Source: Pseudoalteromonas sp. 3D05 (GTDB taxonomy: Bacteria > Pseudomonadota > Gammaproteobacteria > Enterobacterales > Alteromonadaceae). Taken from it: a DNA stretch of 64,000 nucleotides. The DNA is taken from NCBI RefSeq assembly GCF_002723455.1, contig NZ_PDUS01000020.1, forward strand, positions 29,939 through 93,938. Reading direction: 5' to 3'. A model generated the notes under the pieces. That model ran no database searches and was not told the DNA's origin. It worked only from the letters and a program-made list of their open reading frames with translations. The position numbers and the translations under genes were made by a program. Positions 9,129-18,673 of this stretch are shown here, in pieces (the stretch's first letter is position 1; every line of letters begins with the position of its first letter).

Positions 9129-10442
9129 ATGACACACTCTGTATATTGGTTCACTCACGACCTACGGTTATCAGACAACGTGCTTTTACGGCGTGCATGT
9201 GAACAAAGCTCATCAATCAGCTTTATCTATTGCATTGATCCTGAGTGGTTTAAAAGCAATCGGTTTAATTGCCAAGCTTTGGGAGGGCAACGATGGGCGT
9301 TTTTAGTCAAATCACTGCACCAATTAAACAGCCAGCTGAACGCGCGTGGTCAACATTTAGTTGTTTATTTTAAGTCGCCGCTGGAAGTGATTGATCATTA
9401 TTACTCTCATCATAATACCCGAGTAATTTACTGTAGCGACCAAGTTGGCTTATACGAACGGCAATCACTCAGTGCAATCACTGATAAATACAGCGAGATT
9501 ACACTTAAACAAAGCAATACATTTACCTTATATGACATACATCAATTACCTTTTGATTTAAGTGAGTTGCCGTCAACATTCAGTAAATTTCGTAAAAAGG
9601 TAGAATCATCAAACCTCTCGATAAAATCACCGGTTGAGAGACCTAGCCATTTCCCCCCACCGTTAATTGCGCCGGTACCTTGGCCTAAATCTTTGCCTCA
9701 GATTGAACAGGTAAACTGTGAGTTTGATGCGGGTGAAATAGCAGCTAAAAACCATCTTAACCAGTACTTTTCAAGTTCAGCTCCGAGCGAATATAAACTG
9801 ACTCGTAATGCCCTCGATGGCATGGCAAATTCAACTAAATTTTCGCCTTGGCTTGCCAATGGTAATGTGTCGGTGCGACAAATCATGCACGCACTGCAAG
9901 AATATGAGCAACAACACGGCGCGAATGATTCAACTTACTGGATTTACTTTGAGCTACTTTGGCGTGAATATTTTCAGCTTTATAGTGCGCGCTATGACCA
10001 GCAATTATTTGCATTTAGCGGCATAAGTTCAAACAAACCACTCACAAGTTTTTATCCTGGACGCTTTAAACAATGGTGCATGGGCACTACCCCCTACCCC
10101 ATTGTCAACGCCTGTATGAAACAACTTAATAAAACGGGCTACATGTCTAATCGTGGACGACAACTGGTTGCCAGCTGTTTAGTCAACGAGCTCAAATTGG
10201 ATTGGCGTTTTGGTGCGGCTTACTTTGAACAACAACTCATTGATTACGATGTGGCAGCAAACTGGGGCAACTGGCAATACCTTGCTGGGGTGGGCGCTGA
10301 TCCTCGCTCTGGCAGGCATTTTAACTTAGTTAAACAAACTCACACTTATGATCCCGAAAATACCTTTATTAAGCGCTGGCGAGGTGATGAGGTTTATAGC
10401 ATAGACTCTGCTGATGCTGCAGATTGGCCATTAAGCAGTTAA
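9129..10442 (+). CDS. DASH-family cryptochrome/photolyase
   Basis: A 437-residue FAD- and MTHF-type photolyase homologue of the DASH class. Members repair cyclobutane pyrimidine dimers, mainly in single-stranded DNA, using blue light. The N-terminal antenna (Rossmann) domain begins [14 protein letters not shown]. The linker has the DASH-type segment FSKFRKKVE. The C-terminal FAD domain shows [42 protein letters not shown] and the DASH signature [22 protein letters not shown]. There is no plant-type C-terminal extension. The stop codon is 2 bp before the next photolyase-family gene, so the two form an operon with DUF2256. Confidence 0.94.
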   Translation: MTHSVYWFTHDLRLSDNVLLRRACEQSSSISFIYCIDPEWFKSNRFNCQALGGQRWAFLVKSLHQLNSQLNARGQHLVVYFKSPLEVIDHYYSHHNTRVIYCSDQVGLYERQSLSAITDKYSEITLKQSNTFTLYDIHQLPFDLSELPSTFSKFRKKVESSNLSIKSPVERPSHFPPPLIAPVPWPKSLPQIEQVNCEFDAGEIAAKNHLNQYFSSSAPSEYKLTRNALDGMANSTKFSPWLANGNVSVRQIMHALQEYEQQHGANDSTYWIYFELLWREYFQLYSARYDQQLFAFSGISSNKPLTSFYPGRFKQWCMGTTPYPIVNACMKQLNKTGYMSNRGRQLVASCLVNELKLDWRFGAAYFEQQLIDYDVAANWGNWQYLAGVGADPRSGRHFNLVKQTHTYDPENTFIKRWRGDEVYSIDSADAADWPLSS

Positions 10443-10444
10443 TA

Positions 10445-11959
10445 ATGCGCGAAAAGGTTAATTTAGTCTGGTTTAAACGAGATTTACGTTTATCTGATCA
10501 TCAGCCACTTAAGTACGCGTTTGACAGCGCACTGCCAACCCTACTTATTTATAATTTTGAGCCGCTGCTGCTTGATGATGCTCACTATAACGAGCGTCAT
10601 TGGCGTTTTGTTTATCAATCGTTGATTGAAATGAATAAACAACTCGCGCGCTTTAATGCCCGCGTTTATCTGTTTAACAATCCTATGGATGAGCTACTCG
10701 ATTCATTAAACAACCAGTTTGAAATTGTTAGCTTATTGAGCCATCAAGAAATTGGCTTAAATAACACGTTTGAGCGCGATAAAGCGGTTAAAAAATGGTG
10801 TAAATACCATGCAATAAACTGGCTTGAGTTTCCTACCGGTGGGGTTATACGCGGGGCTAAAAGCCGTAAGGGCTGGAACGAACACTGGCATCAATACATG
10901 CATAGCCCTATTGCTATTCCAAACTGGAAAAACGTCAATGCGGTGGCATTAAATGATTACCAAATGCCCACGTTACCCGATAGCTACATAGAGCAACATC
11001 CACACTTTCAAATTGGCGGTGCGTTGGAAGCACAGCAAGTCATGCAAAGTTTTTTTGAAAGTAGAGGCAAAGGCTATCAAAAAGGTATTTCAAGCCCCAG
11101 TTTAAGCCAAACCCATTGCTCTAGGCTCTCGCCTTACTTAGCGTGGGGCAACATTAGCCTTAAGCAAGTGTACCAAAAGGCAATCGATGCATATGACTCA
11201 AAACACTCTGACAAACGAGGCTGGAAGCGCCCACTAGCGGCGTTTGTCTCGCGCTTACATTGGCATTGCCATTTTATGCAAAAGTTTGAAAGTGAATGTT
11301 CAATGGAATTTAAAGCGCTTAATCCGGGGTATCATCAATTTCCCTACCGCGATGACGATAAGGTCGCAGGCGATATACAGCGTTGGGCCCAGGGGCAAAC
11401 AGGCGTGCCGATTATTGACGCCTGCATGCGCTGCTTAAAACACACCGGCTACATTAATTTTAGAATGCGCGCCATGTTGGTCAGCTTTGTGACCCACCAC
11501 TTAAACATAAGCTGGCAGCAAGCGAGCTTCCCCTTAGCTAACTACTTTTTAGACTTTGAACCGGGCATTCACTATCCGCAAATACAAATGCAAGCCTCAG
11601 TGACCGGTATCAACACCATTCGCCACTACAACCCAATTAAGCAATCTGAAGATCAAGACCCACATGGCGAGTTTATAAAAAAGTGGTGCCCAGAACTTGA
11701 AAAGCTGCCCATAGAATACTTACATGAACCATGGCAACAAACGCCAATGGAAGCGTTATTTAACGACTTTAAAATAGGCGAAGACTACCCCGAGCCTATG
11801 GTGGATTTAACAAAAGCCTCAAAAGAAGCGCGCGATAGGCTGTGGCAATACCGTGAACGGCGCGATGTACAACGGGCTATCCCAGCGATACTCAAAGCCC
11901 ATGTAAGCATTACACCGCGACCAAAAAACACTAAAAAGAAGCGTAACAATGGCGCATAA
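10445..11959 (+). CDS. Cryptochrome/deoxyribodipyrimidine photolyase family protein
   Basis: A 504-residue flavoprotein of the photolyase/cryptochrome superfamily, distinct from the preceding Cry-DASH. The antenna domain begins [18 protein letters not shown]. The FAD-binding domain shows [56 protein letters not shown] and the terminal [21 protein letters not shown] chose ATG 10445 rather than the in-frame TTG at 10424 because it begins the domain exactly and gives a 2-bp intergenic gap. The basic C-terminal tail ([13 protein letters not shown]) overlaps the start of the DUF2256 gene by 11 bp. Whether it repairs CPDs or signals cannot be read from the sequence. The two flavoproteins and DUF2256 look like one light-response operon. 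Confidence 0.92.
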   Translation: MREKVNLVWFKRDLRLSDHQPLKYAFDSALPTLLIYNFEPLLLDDAHYNERHWRFVYQSLIEMNKQLARFNARVYLFNNPMDELLDSLNNQFEIVSLLSHQEIGLNNTFERDKAVKKWCKYHAINWLEFPTGGVIRGAKSRKGWNEHWHQYMHSPIAIPNWKNVNAVALNDYQMPTLPDSYIEQHPHFQIGGALEAQQVMQSFFESRGKGYQKGISSPSLSQTHCSRLSPYLAWGNISLKQVYQKAIDAYDSKHSDKRGWKRPLAAFVSRLHWHCHFMQKFESECSMEFKALNPGYHQFPYRDDDKVAGDIQRWAQGQTGVPIIDACMRCLKHTGYINFRMRAMLVSFVTHHLNISWQQASFPLANYFLDFEPGIHYPQIQMQASVTGINTIRHYNPIKQSEDQDPHGEFIKKWCPELEKLPIEYLHEPWQQTPMEALFNDFKIGEDYPEPMVDLTKASKEARDRLWQYRERRDVQRAIPAILKAHVSITPRPKNTKKKRNNGA

Positions 11960-12067
11960 GAAATTACATTTACCGCAAAAAACCTGCCCCGTTTGCAAGC
12001 GTGATTTTACCTGGCGCAAAAAATGGCAACGGGACTGGGACAAAGTAATTTATTGCTCGCAGCGGTG
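11891..12067 (+). repeat. 177-bp duplicated segment, copy 1 (photolyase 3' end plus DUF2256)
   Basis: This segment covers the last ~23 codons of the photolyase gene and most of the DUF2256 gene. It recurs at 12905-13081, exactly 1014 bp downstream in the same orientation, with only a handful of substitutions. The TFIIB-type zinc protein gene lies between the copies. Confidence 0.95.
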
Positions 12068-12107
12068 CAAAAAAATCAAGCAGGCTTTTTTAAATTCAAC
12101 TAGTTAA
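11949..12107 (+). CDS. DUF2256 small zinc-ribbon-like protein, copy 1
   Basis: A 52-residue protein starting [20 protein letters not shown], with two CxxC/CxxxC-type cysteine pairs (CPVC and CSQRC) that probably bind zinc. The FTWRKKW and DWDKVIYCS core is that of DUF2256. Its ATG overlaps the photolyase stop by 11 bp, so translation is likely coupled. DUF2256 genes are often found beside cryptochrome/photolyase genes, but their job is unknown. This copy keeps the core tryptophan (Trp22). Its tail is altered ([16 protein letters not shown]) compared with the SERCRR ending that I recall as usual for the family and that copy 2 retains. Confidence 0.85.
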   Translation: MAHKKLHLPQKTCPVCKRDFTWRKKWQRDWDKVIYCSQRCKKIKQAFLNSTS

Positions 12108-12113
12108 CTAAAC

Positions 12114-12131
12114 ATAACAAAGCTTTGTTAT
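12114..12131. repeat. Perfect 18-bp palindrome
   Basis: ATAACAAAGCTTTGTTAT lies 6 bp after the DUF2256 stop codon. There is no loop and no T-tract, so a protein-binding site or weak transcript hairpin is possible. The function is not established. Confidence 0.45.
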
Positions 12132-12290
12132 CACCTCTTAAAATACGGTAACATAAAACTTCTTAGTGCGGCCGTTGTCGCAATCAAACTTGAACGCAAA
12201 TAAAAACTAAATTATGCGATGCTCTTTAGCGGCTTATAATAATTTTAAGCATATAAGCTCTTCAAGTAACAATATAAATTAAGGGACACT

Positions 12291-12845
12291 ATGAATTGTA
12301 CAAGTTGTGGTAAAGGGTTACTTAAACCTAGTTTTATTGAAGGTCAATTTCGTTCGCATACATGCACGCACTGTAATGGCCACTGGATACTAATCGAAGA
12401 CTTTGCAGCTTGGAAAGAGCGTAATCCAAACTTTGCATTTGCTGAGAACATCTCATTCGAAGCCGACGCTACAGACACTAAAAAAGCATTAATTTGCCCG
12501 GTATCAGGTGTCATTATGCGGAAATTTCGTATTTCATCATCAACTGACCACCGTATAGATTACAGTGCACCGGTAGGTGGTATCTGGTTAGATGCGGGTG
12601 AGTGGGAATTACTAAAAGAAGAAGGCTTAGCTGGTACACTGAACGCAGTAGTAACACAACAATGGCAAAACCAAATTCGCGAGCAAAGTACCAAGCAAAA
12701 CTTTAGTGACATATATGCTGATAAATTTAGCAATGACACTTATGCAAAAGTAAAAGAGCTCAGGGAATGGTTGAATGCACAGCCGCAAAAAGCTGATTTA
12801 AGAGCCTATTTATTAGCCGAAGATCCATACTCCGCAGAGAAGTAA
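12291..12845 (+). CDS. TFIIB-type zinc-ribbon domain protein
   Basis: A 184-residue soluble protein with an N-terminal zinc ribbon (CTSCGKG and CTHCNGHW, residues 3-31). A second partial copy carries CPVSG and GGIWLDAGEWELL (about 66-108), in the manner of zf-TFIIB proteins. A helical, charged tail follows. The start is supported by AAGGGA just before the ATG (12284-12289). It lies between the two DUF2256 copies but has its own upstream region of about 180 bp. The molecular function of this bacterial family is unknown; a role in nucleic-acid or protein binding is only inference. Confidence 0.8.
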   Translation: MNCTSCGKGLLKPSFIEGQFRSHTCTHCNGHWILIEDFAAWKERNPNFAFAENISFEADATDTKKALICPVSGVIMRKFRISSSTDHRIDYSAPVGGIWLDAGEWELLKEEGLAGTLNAVVTQQWQNQIREQSTKQNFSDIYADKFSNDTYAKVKELREWLNAQPQKADLRAYLLAEDPYSAEK

Positions 12846-12866
12846 TATCTTAATTTAGCAAAATTA

Positions 12867-12897
12867 TACTGCCATTATTAAGATAATATTGGCAGTA
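12867..12897. repeat. Inverted repeat after the zinc-ribbon gene
   Basis: TACTGCCA and TGGCAGTA form an 8-bp stem with a partly self-complementary AT-rich interior. It lies immediately before copy 2 of the duplicated segment, without a T-tract. It may be a transcript-end hairpin or mark the duplication junction. Confidence 0.4.
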
Positions 12898-12904
12898 AAG
12901 TTAC

Positions 12905-13081
12905 CTCAAAGCCCATGTAAGCGTTACACCGCGGCCAAAAAACACTAAAAAGAAGCGTAACAATGGCGCATAAGAAATTACATTTACCGCAAAAAACCTG
13001 CCCCGTTTGCAAGCGTGATTTTACCCGGCGCAAAAAATGGCAACGGGACTGGGACAACGTAATTTATTGCTCAGAGCGGTG
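12905..13081 (+). repeat. 177-bp duplicated segment, copy 2
   Basis: This is the second copy of the segment at 11891-12067. The photolyase part is here a non-functional 3' gene fragment; only the DUF2256 reading frame stays open. Differences from copy 1 are scattered single bases, plus the divergent end. Confidence 0.95.
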
Positions 13082-13100
13082 TCGGCGTAATTCAAAGTAA
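12963..13100 (+). CDS. DUF2256 small zinc-ribbon-like protein, copy 2
   Basis: A 45-residue paralogue that matches copy 1 up to the second cysteine pair. It has the ending [10 protein letters not shown], which fits the family as I know it. The core FTWRKKW is changed to FTRRKKW (Trp22 to Arg), and Lys32 is Asn. The two copies thus carry complementary deviations: copy 1 has a normal core and unusual tail, copy 2 an altered core and normal tail. The coupled upstream photolyase start context is kept only as a fragment, so expression of this copy is uncertain. Confidence 0.75.
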   Translation: MAHKKLHLPQKTCPVCKRDFTRRKKWQRDWDNVIYCSERCRRNSK

Positions 13101-13220
13101 AGTGAACAAAAAATCAACCTTGCTTTATTACGCCAAGATGTTACATTTTAGGTACAACCAGTTGAAGCTATATTTCAAAGCAAAAACATGGAGTAACATA
13201 ATTCTTAACAAGGAGTGATT

Positions 13221-13892
13221 ATGAAGTTACTAAGTCTATTTTTAATCGTTTTTACACTGACCTACTCACTGTCTGCAAATGCTGCGTTTACAAAGTACTT
13301 CTTTGAAGACCGCAATAAAAATGAAGTTGAACTATTATTGGTCGGCCATTTTAAAAATCCGAGTGTTGTTGGCTTTATACAAGACTGTTCGTTAAATAAC
13401 TGTGATGACTCAGAGTCAATTAACAACCAAGTCCATGATTTTGTGGCATCAGTACAACGCAATGAAATTTATACGTATAAAAATACAACCATGATGTATT
13501 CAATGCTTACTTGGCTTAACTCCCTATTACCAACAAAAGACTCTTCAACACTCAGTATTCAACGCACTGAGGCGATTACACATTACTTAATGTCTGCTGA
13601 TTCAAAAAAGCCACCTATTATGATGGTTAGAAAAGAAGCCGACTCGCCTGTGGATGTATGCGCAATAGACAGTACTGGTTGTAAAGTGATTGACGACATT
13701 ATTTTCACAAAAGCACCTAATGGGGGCGTTTCTGTAGGAATGACTGCAAACCCTTATAAAACAGAAAATACGCTGTTGTATAAGAACCTGTTAGAAACGT
13801 TTATGCTTAGCATGCACAATAAGTGGCGCTGTGCCAGTACAGGAACTAACAGTGATAGTGATATAAAGTGGTCTATGGCATGTGACTATTGA
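13221..13892 (+). CDS. Secreted hypothetical protein
   Basis: A protein of about 223 residues with a signal peptide (MKLLSLFLIVFTLTYSLSANAA). The mature region has several cysteines (CSLNNC, VCAIDSTGC, RCAS, AC) that could form disulfides in the periplasm. I do not recognise a family. The ATG at 13221 follows a strong AAGGAG at 13210-13215 with good spacing; an in-frame GTG at 13215 overlaps the Shine-Dalgarno and is unlikely. The gene is followed by a strong hairpin terminator and stands alone. Confidence 0.7.
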   Translation: MKLLSLFLIVFTLTYSLSANAAFTKYFFEDRNKNEVELLLVGHFKNPSVVGFIQDCSLNNCDDSESINNQVHDFVASVQRNEIYTYKNTTMMYSMLTWLNSLLPTKDSSTLSIQRTEAITHYLMSADSKKPPIMMVRKEADSPVDVCAIDSTGCKVIDDIIFTKAPNGGVSVGMTANPYKTENTLLYKNLLETFMLSMHNKWRCASTGTNSDSDIKWSMACDY

Positions 13893-13905
13893 TGAGAGTC
13901 GTCTC

Positions 13906-14097
13906 TCAATGACCCCTTTTAACACCATTGCTTACACTTGGTGTTAAAAGGGTTTTAAATTTAGCCCTTAATGATAAGCCCGAAACTTCCTCAATTATCA
14001 CCGCTGATATTGTGATTACTGACAATAACAATATGAACATTCCCCCATAATTAAACGCGCCGGCGATAAACTTAAAAGCACGACTCCTAGATCGCAT
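13906..14097 (-). CDS. Small single-membrane-span ORF (doubtful)
   Basis: A 63-codon frame begins 15 bp after the histidine kinase stop codon on the same strand. It encodes a basic N-terminus and one hydrophobic segment (YGGMFILLLSVITISAV). No Shine-Dalgarno is visible, and the last ~15 codons run through the terminator stem at 13914-13957. The text reminds me of small ORFs seen repeatedly in Alteromonadales genomes, so it may belong to a dispersed repeat rather than be a gene. I cannot confirm this. Confidence 0.25.
   Translation of the reverse strand: MRSRSRAFKFIAGAFNYGGMFILLLSVITISAVIIEEVSGLSLRAKFKTLLTPSVSNGVKRGH
13914..13957. terminator. Rho-independent terminator
   Basis: A 14-bp perfect stem (CCCTTTTAACACCA / TGGTGTTAAAAGGG) with an 11-nt loop is followed by TTTT on the plus strand. 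It ends the secreted-protein transcript and may also stop minus-strand transcription. Confidence 0.85.
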
Positions 14098-14112
14098 TTA
14101 TCGCAACACTCG

Positions 14113-15411
14113 TTATTGAGTTAACGTGATATGAATTTCAGTCCCTTGGTTATTAACTGTTTTGAATAACCAATTTTGATGCTCACATAATCGCTTAACT
14201 ATTGATAAACCAAAGCCATAGCCTGTGCTTTGCTCCCCTTTCACAAAGGCGTCTGTTATGTTTGCTGATATGCTTTGTTCAATACCAGGCCCGGTATCTG
14301 CAACAATTAATGTCATACCCCGTACTTCAATACTCACCTGTCCTTGTGTTGTATATTGAAATGCATTGCCAATAATATTATCCAGTAACACTTTAACCAT
14401 ACCCGGTTGCGCCATCACGCTAATATCGCAATTATCATGCACTTTAACGTCTATTGGCTTGTTATTAATCAAGTGGCTATGATCAATAACCGCCTGCTCA
14501 ATTAAGGGTAATAACTTTACGTTGTGTTTATCCGCATCAGTATGCTCTTGCCGTGCTAAGGTTAACAACGTAACCACGGTTTGCTCCATTTGAGTGCATG
14601 CTTGCGATATACGACTAATCACTGGATTACTCGCATCGTCAGGGTGTGTTGTACGATACACTTCAACTGCGTTTTTTATAATCGCGATGGGGGTTCTTAA
14701 CTCATGGCTTACATCGCGTGTGAAGCACTTTTCGCGAGTAATCGCTTTATTAATGTTCACCATGGTGTCTTCGAGTGTCTGTGCCAACAACCCTATCTCA
14801 TTGTTTGGAAACTGCGCCGCAAATTTAGCGGGCACTTTATCGGGTTCAACACCATGCACTAAATCTGTTAGCTTCTTTAATGGCAGTGCCGTTTTTCTAC
14901 CGAGTAGCCATGAAACAAAAAAAGTTAACACCACTAATACAGCGCTTAGTATCAACATCAACCTCAGTGCTCCGTTGGCATAAGGCCTGATGATTAGCAT
15001 ATCACTCACCTGTGCTACAAGTAATGGTGTGGCATCTGCTTGCAGTGCAAATATATGGTAATGCCGCCCTTGCTCACCAAAAAACTCCCTTCCTTTTGGG
15101 TTGGCAATGTACTGAGCATGTATATCCTTGGGTAAATCATTGGGTGTAAAAACCAGCTGCATATGACTCATGCGAGGTGACACCCACGTACCCGTTTGCG
15201 CATAATTAAGCTGTAAATAATGCGCCTCTTTTTTTACCTCACGCTCGATATATTCATCTTCAACAAAATACAGTAGCGTAAAGCTTAACCCACCCCACAG
15301 AGCTGAGGTTATCAAGCTAATCAAACAAAATTGACGCACTATTTTTTTACTTAAACGATGAAATTTAATGGGTCGAGTGTGTGAATTTTTTAGTGTGTGC
15401 TTACTCATCAA
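14113..15411 (-). CDS. Sensor histidine kinase
   Basis: A 432-residue inner-membrane kinase. It has an N-terminal transmembrane helix (about 27-50), a periplasmic sensor of ~100 residues, a second helix (about 150-170) and a linker. The HisKA domain has FTRDVSHELRTPIAI (phosphoacceptor His236). The HATPase domain has the N box LLDNIIGNAFQYT, G1 VADTGPGIE and G2 GYGFGLSIVKRLC. It lies 7 bp after the response regulator gene, and both follow the ABC exporter genes on the same strand. The sensor domain is not recognised. Pairing with an exporter suggests detection of an envelope-active compound, by inference. Confidence 0.93.
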   Translation of the reverse strand: MMSKHTLKNSHTRPIKFHRLSKKIVRQFCLISLITSALWGGLSFTLLYFVEDEYIEREVKKEAHYLQLNYAQTGTWVSPRMSHMQLVFTPNDLPKDIHAQYIANPKGREFFGEQGRHYHIFALQADATPLLVAQVSDMLIIRPYANGALRLMLILSAVLVVLTFFVSWLLGRKTALPLKKLTDLVHGVEPDKVPAKFAAQFPNNEIGLLAQTLEDTMVNINKAITREKCFTRDVSHELRTPIAIIKNAVEVYRTTHPDDASNPVISRISQACTQMEQTVVTLLTLARQEHTDADKHNVKLLPLIEQAVIDHSHLINNKPIDVKVHDNCDISVMAQPGMVKVLLDNIIGNAFQYTTQGQVSIEVRGMTLIVADTGPGIEQSISANITDAFVKGEQSTGYGFGLSIVKRLCEHQNWLFKTVNNQGTEIHITLTQ

Positions 15412-15418
15412 ATAACAC

Positions 15419-16117
15419 CTACTTTTTTACGTCTAACACAAAACCAATACCATGGATGGTTTTGATCATTGGGTATTCAAACGGCTTGTCTATTGTATTT
15501 CTGAGTTGGTAAATATGCGATCGTAACGCATCTGATTCGGTGGGTTCATCCCCCCATAATTTTTGCGACAACTTAGAGCGGCTCACTACCTGAGGGTATT
15601 CCTGCGCTAATATAGTGAGGATCCGATACCCCATGCTATTGAGCTCAAGCGTTTTATCTGCACGTGTGACGTGCTGTTTTTTCCTATCAATTATAAGTGT
15701 ATCAAATGTAAGCACATCACTGGTTTGCAATAAGTGTCGTCGCGACAACGCAAAGCAACGTACCTCCAGCTCTTCCAGTGAAAAAGGTTTTGTTAAATAA
15801 TCATCCGCGCCTTTTTTAAATCCTGATATTTTGTCGTCAATACTGTCTCGTGCTGTTAACATTATAATTGGTACGTGGGCCTGCGCTTGCGCACGTAACG
15901 TTTCACATACCGCAAGTCCGTCCATGCCTGGTAGGTTCAAATCTAATATAACCACATCGTAAGGGTTCGCTAACGCCAATGACAACCCTAATTTGCCTTC
16001 GCTGGCAAAATCCAAAACATGGCCTTTGCTTTCCATGTAACTTGCAATATTTTGAGCAATGCTTTGTTGATCTTCAACAACCAGAATATACAACGACTGA
16101 TCATTCACAAGAGTCAC
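15419..16117 (-). CDS. OmpR-family response regulator
   Basis: A 232-residue DNA-binding response regulator. The receiver domain (about 8-120) has VVEDQQSIA, the phospho-Asp in VVILDLNLPGMDG (Asp59), LTARDS and the K of YLTKPFSLEELEVR. The C-terminal winged helix (about 135-230) has SKLSQKLWGDEPTESDALRSHIYQLRN and IHGIGFVLD. It is the cognate partner of the adjacent kinase. Tandem TTTCACA sites upstream of three nearby transcription units have the 11-bp repeat spacing typical of OmpR-type dimers and are its likely targets. Confidence 0.94.
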   Translation of the reverse strand: MTLVNDQSLYILVVEDQQSIAQNIASYMESKGHVLDFASEGKLGLSLALANPYDVVILDLNLPGMDGLAVCETLRAQAQAHVPIIMLTARDSIDDKISGFKKGADDYLTKPFSLEELEVRCFALSRRHLLQTSDVLTFDTLIIDRKKQHVTRADKTLELNSMGYRILTILAQEYPQVVSRSKLSQKLWGDEPTESDALRSHIYQLRNTIDKPFEYPMIKTIHGIGFVLDVKK

Positions 16118-16189
16118 CCTTTTGATTGTAATAAATTAATATGCATACGCTTATGCGTTGTTTGCACACGTCAGTTAATCTAGTCAATA

Positions 16190-18673
16190 TTAAACATCGC
16201 TCATTAATGCTTTCACCGAGCTTTTTAAACTATGCCTGCTGGCGTAAACCCCCAGCAGAGTTACCGAGCTTAAAATAATACACAGTGTTGCTATCATCAC
16301 ACTTAGGTTAGGGATATAAGGCAATGAAAACTGTGATTGATAAATTAAAGTCCCTGCCACATAGTTACCAAAAATAGCCCCGACCCCAACCAGAAGTGCC
16401 GTGATTAACCACTCAATAATATTAAGTTTTAAACACGTACTTTTTAGTAACCCAAAACTCATAATAATACTGTTTTTCTTTTTATCATTCGCCTCAAACA
16501 CATGAATTGACGACAATATAACAACAATCGAGAGTAGAATAATCATCACTGAAAAGCCACTAATAACCGCCGTAATCATCGCTAGCGTATCATCAAATTG
16601 CTGGGTAAGCTCTTGTAAAGAAACCATTCTAATTGTTGGGTGTACTTGCCAAAGCTGCCCAAGCAGAGGCCATTGCTGGCTGTTTAACTCCAAACTCGCC
16701 ATGTAGTAATGCGGTGCGTTTATGTGTGCGATTGCCGCTGGTGGCATTTGCACCCAAAAGGTAATTGAACCCGCCCCCGCTTTATAAGCATGGCTTGCAC
16801 TAATACTAAACGTAAAACGCTGCTGATTGATGACCAACGTTATTTTGTCGCCAAGCGAGAGGCCCAAATCGGTCATGACTTCTTCTTCGATAGACACTTG
16901 CTGCCAGTCTTCAGTCGTTTGCGACCACCATGTTCCATCAACTAATCGATTGTTTTGTGGAATATCATTGCTCCAATGCAATCGAATGGAATGCGATAAC
17001 GTAGCTAAGCTTTCACTGGGTCTATCGGTAAATTCATCCAGCGCTTGGCTATTAATCTCAGTCACCTTGGCAAACAAATACGGTTTTGACTGACGCAACT
17101 CAATAGCATGCTGCACTGCCCAATCCTTAATTGCATCCATTTGTGTTTGATTTGCTTGCGATACCAGCATGTTACCATTGTGCACTCGCTCATAAGAAGA
17201 AATAGTCTCGCCCAAGTCCCTTAAAAACATAAGCGTAAATAACAACAAAAACGTGCTTAAACCAATGCCTAAAACTTGGGTGCTTTTGCTTACTAATCGC
17301 TGCTTCATCATAAATAGAGTAAAAGGAATTAACCCCGAGAATCGTTCAGATACTTTTTCCCCTAGGGTTAAAAACAACCAACTGATAAACATCATCATGA
17401 TAATGGTTATCCCTATGCTGCTTACTAGCATCAGCGTAAGTAGCCCGTTGTCAGAATAATTTACCGCGACCATAATCATCACTGCTAACCCTGCTAAATT
17501 AACAAATGCTAATGAGAATGACGTTTGATTTTGAATAAGCAACTTTGATACCGACACGTGATACAAGCTCGCCCAAATAGGCGAATGAAATGCCATAAAG
17601 ATTAAGCTACACGCCATTAATACATATAGGGTTGCTTCGCCTTCAAATTGCCAGATTACGCCAACAAAAGTGGAGGATAGCCATTCGACAATAACCCAAT
17701 GCAGCGCACTTGATAGCACCACCACCAAGGGTATTAATAGCACAAGGTTAATCAGCCACTTGAGCAGTGACAATACTAAACCTGTTGATTTAGATGCCCC
17801 CAAACTCATACAGACCGCTGAAAAATATTGCTCTTTTTTTATGTGTACTTGGACAATTTGTGCAATCGCAATAGCCGCCATAAAAAACAAGATAATTGAG
17901 CTTAAACCGAGTACATTTTCGGTTCGTTGCCAAAATATCGCTAACGGGTGCTTACCCTGTTTATGGTGCAGTGTTGCCGCGGGCAAGGTCTCCTTTTGCC
18001 AATCAATAAGCCCATTAACCTGCGATTTAGTCGCCGCTATCAGGTATCGATAAAGGACTGCCCCATCATCAATATTCAATGCGGTCATATCATCCAGGTT
18101 TATCATTGCTCTCATGGCAACCGTGTGGCTTTCCATTAAACGATCTGGCTCATGCACTAATACACGTGATACTAAAAACGGCCTTTTCGCCAGATAAAGG
18201 GTATCTCCTATGGCGATATTTAAACTCGATAACAATCGGCTATCTAACCAGATCTGCCCCGATTGAGGTGAGCCATGGGTTACTTCTGATGGACTTTGCA
18301 AAGAAGCTGACGTTAATAATTCACCTTGCAACGGGTAGTCATTCGCAATCGCTTTTAGCTTGGCGCTTTGCCATTGGTCATTAAATGTCAGCGTCGCATT
18401 AACTTGCATGGTCTCAACAACGGCATCGCTAGAGCGTTTTAAATGCAGGGCCTGTTCATTCGTTAATTTATTTTTTTGCGCTAAAACGGCATCAGCCCCC
18501 AGTAAGCTAGCTAAGTTTTGGTTGAGGTAGTGTTGAATGGTGTTACTTGATAATGTCAACGTGGTGATAAACACCATAAGAATCACTTGCACCCATCTCA
18601 ACAGCTTTTGATGAGGCTGTGAGTACTCTTTGACAAAAAAGTGCCAAGCCAACTGTAAGTGAAGTTTAAGCAT
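16190..18673 (-). CDS. ABC transporter permease, FtsX/MacB type (YbbP-like)
   Basis: An 827-residue membrane protein with two FtsX-type permease halves. It has one N-terminal membrane segment (about 28-48), a periplasmic domain (about 50-240), three helices, a central helical hairpin region (about 380-470), a second periplasmic domain (about 480-690) and three final helices. This 10-helix layout is that of E. coli YbbP. Such exporters work as mechanotransmitters or lipoprotein/lipid handlers rather than classical pumps. The start overlaps the ATPase gene by 8 bp (coupled translation). The response regulator begins 72 bp downstream. Confidence 0.88.
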   Translation of the reverse strand: MLKLHLQLAWHFFVKEYSQPHQKLLRWVQVILMVFITTLTLSSNTIQHYLNQNLASLLGADAVLAQKNKLTNEQALHLKRSSDAVVETMQVNATLTFNDQWQSAKLKAIANDYPLQGELLTSASLQSPSEVTHGSPQSGQIWLDSRLLSSLNIAIGDTLYLAKRPFLVSRVLVHEPDRLMESHTVAMRAMINLDDMTALNIDDGAVLYRYLIAATKSQVNGLIDWQKETLPAATLHHKQGKHPLAIFWQRTENVLGLSSIILFFMAAIAIAQIVQVHIKKEQYFSAVCMSLGASKSTGLVLSLLKWLINLVLLIPLVVVLSSALHWVIVEWLSSTFVGVIWQFEGEATLYVLMACSLIFMAFHSPIWASLYHVSVSKLLIQNQTSFSLAFVNLAGLAVMIMVAVNYSDNGLLTLMLVSSIGITIIMMMFISWLFLTLGEKVSERFSGLIPFTLFMMKQRLVSKSTQVLGIGLSTFLLLFTLMFLRDLGETISSYERVHNGNMLVSQANQTQMDAIKDWAVQHAIELRQSKPYLFAKVTEINSQALDEFTDRPSESLATLSHSIRLHWSNDIPQNNRLVDGTWWSQTTEDWQQVSIEEEVMTDLGLSLGDKITLVINQQRFTFSISASHAYKAGAGSITFWVQMPPAAIAHINAPHYYMASLELNSQQWPLLGQLWQVHPTIRMVSLQELTQQFDDTLAMITAVISGFSVMIILLSIVVILSSIHVFEANDKKKNSIIMSFGLLKSTCLKLNIIEWLITALLVGVGAIFGNYVAGTLIYQSQFSLPYIPNLSVMIATLCIILSSVTLLGVYASRHSLKSSVKALMSDV

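Noticed and set aside
10424..10444. Upstream TTG start for the second photolyase
   Set aside because: It would overlap the Cry-DASH stop and add residues not matching the domain start; ATG 10445 fits better.
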